The notes under the pieces are model-generated. The model did no database searches. It had not been told where the DNA came from and worked only from the letters and a program-made list of their open reading frames with translations. Positions 5,309 through 10,296 of a stretch of DNA of 10,296 nucleotides are shown here, piece after piece (position 1 is the first letter of the stretch; every line of letters begins with the position of its first letter). Location: contig JAGVSV010000028.1 in NCBI GenBank assembly GCA_019137115.1, forward strand, positions 1-10,296. The letters are read 5' to 3'. Source of the stretch: Bacillota bacterium (GTDB lineage: Bacteria > Bacillota > Clostridia > Christensenellales > Aristaeellaceae). Position numbers and translations under genes: made by a program.

Positions 5309-7845
5309 AGGCGAGAAAAGAAATACCCCTTGGCGGCTTCGGTGGCGACTACATACAGGGCCGTCACGCCGATTAATGCCGCCAGCAGCCACAAGGGCAG
5401 CGGCACAAAGCCCAGCACGTCCCCCAGCGGCAGGTAGGGGATAACCAGCGCGGCCAGGCTGACCGCCAGCGTAATCGCCCACAGCGCTTTGCCCGGTTTG
5501 CTTTGATAAAAACGCCGCCGCGTGCGCACCACCAGCGCCACGACCAGCTCGGACAGCAGGGATTCCACAAACCAGCCGGTCTGGAACTGGGCTTCGGTGG
5601 CGCGCGCGATGAACAGCAGCAGCCCGAACGTGGCATAGTCAAACACCGAGCTGACCAGCCCGAAGAGCAGCATAAAGTTGCGGATGCCGCCCGTGTCCCA
5701 TTTGCGGGGCCGGGCGACATCCTCCGGGTCGACATTGTCCGACGGGATGCCGATGGCCGGCAGGTCGGACAAAAAGTTGTTGAGCAAAATCTGCTTGGCC
5801 AGCAGCGGCAAAAACGGCAGAAACAGCGACGCCCCCGCCATGCTGAGCATGTTGCCGAAGTTGGCGCCTGTGGTGGTATAGATATATTTGAGCGTGTTGG
5901 AAAACGTGGTGCGCCCCTGCTTGATCGCCGAGAGCAGCACGCTCAGATCCCGCTTGAGCAGCACAAAATCCGCGGCTTCCCGCGCCGCATCCACCGCGCT
6001 TTCCACCGATATGCCCACGTCCGCCGCGTGCAGGGCGGGCGCGTCGTTGATCCCATCGCCCATGTAGGCTACCACATGGCCGGTTTTTTTGAGCGCCAGG
6101 ATGATGCGCTCCTTCTGGTTGGGGTCGACCTCAGCAAAGATGGCGGTTTTCTCCGCCATGTGCCAGAGCGCCTCGTCCTGCATGTCGCGAATGGCATCCG
6201 CCGGCAGCACGCTGTCCTTGGGCAGGCCGACCAACCCGGCCACGTGACGCGCCACCAGCCGGTTGTCGCCGGTGATGATCTTGACGGTCACGCCCAGCTG
6301 CGCCAGCGACTGAATCGTCTGCGCCACGTCCTCCTTGGGCGGGTCAAAGAACAGCAAAAACCCTGCCAGCGCCAGGCCCTGCTCATCCTCGCGCGCGCTG
6401 TAGACCGCTTTTTCCGGCACTTGCCCCACCGCCACGCCCAGCACGCGGTAGCCCTGCCCGCTCCATTCCGAAAAGCGCCGGTCGATGTCGGCGCGCCGGT
6501 CGTCGTCAAGCGGCACGCGCTCGCCGTTTGCCAGCACATCCGTGCACACAGCCAGAATGTTGGCAAGCGCGCCTTTGGAGATCATCAGGCGCGCGCCGCC
6601 TTGGTCATCCACCACGATGCTCAGCCGCTTGCGCTGGAAATCAAAGGGGATTTCGTCCGCCTTGGCAAAGCCCTGGATGTCCGGCTTGTCCATCGCCAGC
6701 ACCGCCTCGTCCAGCGGGTTGGCAATGCCGGTCTGGTACAGCGCGTTCAGGTAGGCCCAGCGGGCGATGTGCGCGCTGGGCTGCCCTTGGGTGTCCAGCG
6801 CCCCGTCCAGCCGCACCACGCCCTGGGTGATGGTGCCGGTTTTGTCCGTGCACAGCACGTCCACGCTGCCCAGGTTTTCAATGGCGTTCAGGCGCCGCAC
6901 GATGACGTTCTCCCGCGCCATGCGCTGCGCGCCGCGCGACAGGCTGATGCTGATGATGGCCGGCAGCAGCTCCGGCGTCAGGCCCACCGCCAATGCGATG
7001 GCAAACAGCAGGGAATCCACCACCGGCTTTTCCAGCAGCGCGTTGATCACAAAGATCGCCGCCACCAGCGCCATCATGATGCGCGTGAGCAGATATCCAA
7101 AGCGCCGGATGCCGCGCTCAAACTCGGTTTCTGGCGGGCGCAGGGTTAATCTATCGGCAATCTGGCCAAAGGCGGTGGACGTGCCCGTGGTCACCACCAG
7201 CACGCGGGCGGTGCCGCTGCGCACATTGGTGCCCATGAACACCATGTTGTGCCGCTCGTTGAGGGTGGCCTGGGCCGCGACCGCCCCAGGTGCCTTCTCT
7301 ACGGGGTACGTCTCCCCGGTTAGCACGGCTTGGTTGACGAAAAAGTCCTTGGCCTCCAGCACCACGCCGTCGGCGGGCACCAGGCTGCCGGCGGATAAGA
7401 GCACGATATCCCCCGGCACAATGGCCTCGGCGGCGATGCTTGCTGGCTGGCCGTCGCGCAGCACCGTGGCTTTGAGCGTCACCTGCTTGCGCAGCGTTTC
7501 CACCGCGTTGCTGGCCGCGTATTCCTGCGAAAAGCTGAGCAAGGCGCTGGCCGTGATGATCGCCATCACGATGATGGTGCCCGTCCACTCGTGCACCACG
7601 GCGGATACCACCGCGGCAAACAGCAGGATCAATACCAGCGGGTCGGTGAACTGTTTGAGCAGCATCGATAGCGCGGTGTCGCGGCGGTGCTCGTTCAACA
7701 CATTCGCACCCACCTGGCTCCGGATCCGGTCGGCGTCCGCCGTCGTCAAACCCTCCGGCTTGGCGCGCGCCGCGCGCATCAGGTCATCCGGGGAAAGGCT
7801 CCACCAGGACGGGGCCTCGGTTTGGGGAAGCATGGGCTTGGGCAC
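5293..7845 (-). CDS. mgtA: Magnesium-translocating P-type ATPase, MgtA/MgtB-like
   Basis: An 850-residue P-type cation pump, probably importing Mg2+ across the inner membrane with ATP. Visible in order: N-terminal cation-ATPase domain (about 14-65); helices M1-M2 (about 68-105); actuator domain with PGD (144-146) and TGET (176-179); M3-M4 with GLTPELLP (288-295), very like the MgtA M4 motif; phosphorylation site DKTGT (D334); nucleotide domain with KGA (424-426); TGDN (525-528); GDGINDAPAL (596-605); then M5-M10. The late SDNVDPEDVARP segment also recalls MgtA. M6 reads NNFLSDLP (689-696), unlike the QNLLYD I recall from enterobacterial MgtA, so ion specificity should be held loosely. GTG at 7845 is chosen because AAAGGGGGG lies 6 nt upstream; the in-frame ATG at 7833 is too far from it. 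Length is close to the usual ~900. Confidence 0.9.
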   Translation of the reverse strand: MPKPMLPQTEAPSWWSLSPDDLMRAARAKPEGLTTADADRIRSQVGANVLNEHRRDTALSMLLKQFTDPLVLILLFAAVVSAVVHEWTGTIIVMAIITASALLSFSQEYAASNAVETLRKQVTLKATVLRDGQPASIAAEAIVPGDIVLLSAGSLVPADGVVLEAKDFFVNQAVLTGETYPVEKAPGAVAAQATLNERHNMVFMGTNVRSGTARVLVVTTGTSTAFGQIADRLTLRPPETEFERGIRRFGYLLTRIMMALVAAIFVINALLEKPVVDSLLFAIALAVGLTPELLPAIISISLSRGAQRMARENVIVRRLNAIENLGSVDVLCTDKTGTITQGVVRLDGALDTQGQPSAHIARWAYLNALYQTGIANPLDEAVLAMDKPDIQGFAKADEIPFDFQRKRLSIVVDDQGGARLMISKGALANILAVCTDVLANGERVPLDDDRRADIDRRFSEWSGQGYRVLGVAVGQVPEKAVYSAREDEQGLALAGFLLFFDPPKEDVAQTIQSLAQLGVTVKIITGDNRLVARHVAGLVGLPKDSVLPADAIRDMQDEALWHMAEKTAIFAEVDPNQKERIILALKKTGHVVAYMGDGINDAPALHAADVGISVESAVDAAREAADFVLLKRDLSVLLSAIKQGRTTFSNTLKYIYTTTGANFGNMLSMAGASLFLPFLPLLAKQILLNNFLSDLPAIGIPSDNVDPEDVARPRKWDTGGIRNFMLLFGLVSSVFDYATFGLLLFIARATEAQFQTGWFVESLLSELVVALVVRTRRRFYQSKPGKALWAITLAVSLAALVIPYLPLGDVLGFVPLPLWLLAALIGVTALYVVATEAAKGYFFSRLTRRG

Positions 7846-7851
7846 AGCGAT

Positions 7852-7860
7852 CCCCCCTTT
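7852..7860 (-). promoter_or_regulatory. Ribosome binding site that fixes a GTG start
   Basis: AAAGGGGGG on the minus strand stands 6 nt before GTG (7843-7845) and 18 nt before the first in-frame ATG (7831-7833). This favours GTG as the start of the P-type ATPase. Confidence 0.6.
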
Positions 7861-7872
7861 CTGCCAGCGTAG

Positions 7873-7916
7873 AAACAACCACCGGCACGGATTTTACGCC
7901 TTTGCCGGTGGTGTTT
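7873..7916 (-). repeat. Inverted repeat around the pump promoter
   Basis: Arms TGCCGGTGGT (right arm 7903-7912 on the plus strand) and ACCACCGGCA (7878-7887) pair over 10 bp; a further AAAC/GTTT pair extends the stem past a one-base bulge to 7873-7916. The loop is 15 nt. It begins about 38 nt past the stop of the upstream von Willebrand A gene, with a modest TTGTTTC after the stem on the minus strand, so it may be that gene's terminator. It also flanks the -10 box of the pump promoter, as an operator would. Confidence 0.75.
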
Positions 7917-7919
7917 CAA
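7891..7919 (-). promoter_or_regulatory. SigA-like promoter of the magnesium P-type ATPase gene
   Basis: TTGAAA (7914-7919) and TAAAAT (7891-7896) on the minus strand are 17 nt apart; each matches five of six consensus bases. The predicted start of transcription near 7884 leaves a leader of only about 40 nt, so there is no room for a large riboswitch. Confidence 0.65.
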
Positions 7920-7953
7920 TGGGACTCGTTGGGTTGGGAAAAGCGGCGCTTTC

Positions 7954-9792
7954 TTACTTTGCGTCCGCCGCCCTCTTCAGCAGCGTCACCAGATACAGGA
8001 ACTCCTCCTTGTACACATCGCCGGTGAGCCCTGTGTCCTGCCGCAGCAGTTCCAGCGCATTGTCATAGGTGGCGGTGCCCTTCCACTCGCTGTCCTTAAG
8101 CAGCATGCCCACCTGGGCCACGGCCGCCGCGAAGCGCAGGTTGTCGGTCATGCCCTGCGGGGTGTCGATGGCCAGCGGGTAGGTGTACAGCGCGCTTTCA
8201 TCGCCGTCGGGCGTTTTGGCGCGCACGGACAGCGTCAGCCATTCGCCGGGATCGTCCGTGGGCGCGGGCGATGTGTACCTGCTTTCGGCGTCGCCGATGT
8301 CAAAGGGGCTGTCCACCGGCACCAGCTCGTAGAGCACCGTCAGCATGTGCCCGCTGCCCAGCTCGCCGCCGTCTTTGGTGTCATCGCTGAAGTCCTCGGC
8401 GTTCATCAGCCGGTTTTCATACCCGATCAGACGGTAGCCCTTGAGCGCGGCGGGATTGAAGTCCACCTGCAGCTTGACGTCCTTGGCAACGGCAAAGAAC
8501 GTGGCGCCAATCTCGGTGACCAGCGCGCGGCGCGCCTCATAGACGGTGTCGATGTAGCTGTAGTTGCCGTCGCCGTGGTCGGCCAGCGCTTCCAGCTTGT
8601 TGTCCTTGTAGTTGCCGTCGCCAAAGCCGAGCACGCTTAAGAATATGCCGGCTTTTTTCTTTTCCTCGACCAGGCGCACCAGCGAGCCTTCGTCGCTGAC
8701 GCCCACGTTCAGGTCGCCGTCGGTGGCCAGCAGCACGCGGTTGTTGCCGCCGGGGATCAGGTACTCCTGCGCCAGGTCATACGCGGTGGTGATGCCCGCG
8801 GCACCGGCCGTCATGCCGCCGGCGGTCAGGCCTTCCAGCGCTTCCATGATGCGGGTCTTTTCGCTGGCGCGCACCCCGCGCAGCAGCACCTGATCGCTGG
8901 AAGCATAGGTCACAATCGAGATGGTGTCCGTCGGCGCCAGCTCGTCCAGCAGCATCAGGAACGCACGCTTGACCAGCGGCAGTTTGTCCGGCATGTCCAT
9001 GGAGCCGGACACGTCAATCAGGAACACCAGGTTCTGCGGCGGCCGCTCTGCCTTGGGGATTTCCGCGGCGGCCAGGCCGATCAGCAGCAGCAGGGTGTCG
9101 TCATTCCAGGGCGTTTTTGCCATCTGCATCGTGACGCCAAAGGGCTCGCCGTCTTTGGGTTTTGCGTAGTCATACTTGAAATAGTTGAGCATCTCCTCCA
9201 CGCGCACGCTGTCCACCGGCACCGGCTCCCCGCGCAGGATCATCGCGCGCACCTGGGCGTAGCTGGCGGTGTCCACATCCGCGGCAAAGGTGGAAAGCGG
9301 CGATGTGCGCACGTTCAGGAACCGGTTTTCCCGCACGTAGTTGTACTCGTTGGTGTTGAACGGCGCCATGTCAAAGTTGAATACCGTACCGGGCATCGGA
9401 CGGGTCACCGCGCCGCTGGGCGCATCGGCCATCGACGCTTCTTCTATAAACACTTCCTGGTACGCCAGTGCGTCTTTCCCGAACAGCGTGTCGTGCGTCG
9501 GCTTGTCCACCGTGCCGGTGGCCAGCAGCATGTGGGTGTTTTGGAAGATTTTGACCGCGTTTTCGGTGTCCTCGCTGAACACGCCATCCGGCGGTGCAAT
9601 CGGATAGCCCAGGTCCTTCAGCCGCTGCTGCACCGCGCGCACGTCCTCACCCTGGTCGCCCAGCTTCAGCTCCCGTACAAAGGCGTTCTCCGAAAGCGCG
9701 GCCACCGCGCCCAGCGCCAGCACCGCCGCCAGCACCAAGGACAGTGCGCGCAGGCCCCTGCGGTTTCCATTCCAGTTGAACAATGTTTTCAT
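7954..9792 (-). CDS. Secreted peptidoglycan-binding von Willebrand A protein (YfbK-like)
   Basis: A 612-residue exported protein. Residues 1-34 form a signal peptide (positive GNRRGLR, then an Ala/Leu/Val core ending near AVAALS). About 42-104 is a peptidoglycan-binding domain (LKLGDQGEDVRAVQQRLKDLGY...DGVFSEDTENAVKIFQ). About 150-240 is the region preceding the vWA domain in YfbK-type proteins (STFAADVDTASYAQVR, 167-182). The vWA domain starts at about 253 with an intact metal-binding MIDAS site: DVSGS (D260, S262, S264), T328 and D358. The C-terminus (about 410-605) matches the domain usually found after it (DUF3520). Role: a cell-wall-anchored adhesion or scaffold module, partner unknown. 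ATG 9792 is chosen because AGGAGGG (9800-9806) lies 7 nt upstream; the in-frame TTG at 9798 is too close to it. It lies 62 bp after an upstream gene and has no clear promoter, so cotranscription is likely. Confidence 0.9.
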   Translation of the reverse strand: MKTLFNWNGNRRGLRALSLVLAAVLALGAVAALSENAFVRELKLGDQGEDVRAVQQRLKDLGYPIAPPDGVFSEDTENAVKIFQNTHMLLATGTVDKPTHDTLFGKDALAYQEVFIEEASMADAPSGAVTRPMPGTVFNFDMAPFNTNEYNYVRENRFLNVRTSPLSTFAADVDTASYAQVRAMILRGEPVPVDSVRVEEMLNYFKYDYAKPKDGEPFGVTMQMAKTPWNDDTLLLLIGLAAAEIPKAERPPQNLVFLIDVSGSMDMPDKLPLVKRAFLMLLDELAPTDTISIVTYASSDQVLLRGVRASEKTRIMEALEGLTAGGMTAGAAGITTAYDLAQEYLIPGGNNRVLLATDGDLNVGVSDEGSLVRLVEEKKKAGIFLSVLGFGDGNYKDNKLEALADHGDGNYSYIDTVYEARRALVTEIGATFFAVAKDVKLQVDFNPAALKGYRLIGYENRLMNAEDFSDDTKDGGELGSGHMLTVLYELVPVDSPFDIGDAESRYTSPAPTDDPGEWLTLSVRAKTPDGDESALYTYPLAIDTPQGMTDNLRFAAAVAQVGMLLKDSEWKGTATYDNALELLRQDTGLTGDVYKEEFLYLVTLLKRAADAK

Positions 9793-9811
9793 GTGCAATC
9801 CCTCCTTGCAC
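9793..9811 (-). promoter_or_regulatory. Hairpin presenting the ribosome binding site of the vWA gene
   Basis: GTGCAA (9806-9811, minus strand) pairs with TTGCAC (9793-9798), enclosing a 7-nt loop that holds most of AGGAGGG. The stem ends directly at the ATG. It could tune translation, or may be chance. Confidence 0.5.
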
Positions 9812-9854
9812 CTCTATGTCGCAGGAAAGGGGCGGAAAGTTCCCATGCGCGAAA

Positions 9855-10296
9855 TTACATCACCGTATACCGCGCCGCAACCGCAACTTCCTTCGCCCTT
9901 GTGCGCACTATAATGGTGTGGCGCTTGAGGGTAGCGGGGTTGTCAGGCGAGATGGCGACATAGATGGCCGCGTCGGCGGGCAGTTCGTCCAGCGCCAGCG
10001 ACAGGGTCTTGCCGTCGCGCAAGAACCGCGCCGCGAACGGGCCGGTCACCTTCTGCACGTCGGCCAGATAGTTGTAGCCGTTGTCCTGTTCGGGCAGGGC
10101 GGCGGGAGCCATTTGCCCGGTGAAGTCAGCTTCCCCGGACGCGTGAAACACCCAGTCGATGGTGTGCTCCTCCTCACAGGTGACGGTCATGCGGTCGGTC
10201 AGCGTATTGCCGGCTGCGGTCAGCGCGCGCGTGGCAGTGACACCGGGGTAGGCGTCGGTCACCCGCATGTCAAAGGAGTTTCCGTCATCGGACAGT
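9855..10296 (-). CDS. Partial gene, probable C-terminus of a heparinase II/III-like protein
   Basis: The frame is open from the window edge to TAA at 9855-9857, giving the last 146 residues of a longer protein; the start lies outside. The segment is beta-rich with no membrane helix. The phrase YPGVTATRAL followed by LTDRMTVTCEEEHTIDWVFHASG recalls the C-terminal beta-sandwich domain of heparinase II/III-type polysaccharide lyases, where HxxDWVxH is common. The catalytic alpha domain is not in view, so activity cannot be judged. An internal ATG at 10268 is unlikely to be the real start, since the codons before it continue sensibly and no ribosome binding site is seen. It lies 62 bp upstream of the secreted vWA gene and is probably cotranscribed with it. 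Confidence 0.6.
   Translation of the reverse strand, partial: LSDDGNSFDMRVTDAYPGVTATRALTAAGNTLTDRMTVTCEEEHTIDWVFHASGEADFTGQMAPAALPEQDNGYNYLADVQKVTGPFAARFLRDGKTLSLALDELPADAAIYVAISPDNPATLKRHTIIVRTRAKEVAVAARYTVM

Noticed and set aside
5503..7149. Plus-strand open frame of 548 codons opposite the P-type ATPase
   Set aside because: Antisense shadow of a gene with all P-type ATPase motifs; its Arg/His/Gln-rich product is typical of a shadow frame.
7846..7953. An M-box Mg2+ riboswitch before the magnesium pump gene
   Set aside because: Only 108 bp separate the genes and the likely leader is about 40 nt, too short for an M-box.

Overview
The window looks like a chromosomal segment from a GC-rich member of the Clostridia or a related Firmicutes lineage, possibly gut-associated. 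The signs are strong AGGAGG-type ribosome binding sites 6-7 nt from the starts, SigA-like promoters, a DUF4428 zinc-ribbon gene, a DUF234-type ATPase, and a secreted von Willebrand A protein next to a probable heparinase-like gene. This placement is inferred from gene types and signals; there is no rRNA or other marker gene.

Layout: 1-555 holds no convincing gene. It carries an imperfect ~107-bp direct repeat (145-251 and 321-427) rich in CTTAAAACC motifs, and a GC-rich hairpin (510-537) that probably ends the first transcript. A minus-strand DUF4428 multi-zinc-ribbon gene (556-1362) follows, whose ribosome binding site and leader are duplicated as a perfect 26-bp tandem repeat. Next, on the minus strand, is a broken ATPase_2/DUF234 gene (1751-3071), frameshifted by an apparent internal deletion. 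It is bracketed by two related 35-bp palindromes (1684-1718 and 3083-3117); the right one sits directly against its promoter.

The middle holds a divergent pair: a minus-strand Cof-type HAD phosphatase (3218-3898) and a plus-strand MFS transporter resembling the organophosphate:phosphate antiporters (4057-5292). Together they suggest uptake and dephosphorylation of a phosphorylated metabolite. The transporter converges with no gap onto a minus-strand P-type ATPase of the MgtA/MgtB magnesium family (5293-7845), the two stop codons lying side by side in one TGATCA palindrome. The pump has a strong SigA-like promoter threaded through an inverted repeat.

The right end is a minus-strand pair, probably one operon: a partial gene whose end resembles the C-terminal beta domain of heparinase II/III proteins (9855 to the window edge), then a secreted protein with a peptidoglycan-binding domain and a YfbK-like von Willebrand A domain (7954-9792).

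No complete undescribed system was found. The item most worth following is the ATPase gene bracketed by paired palindromes.
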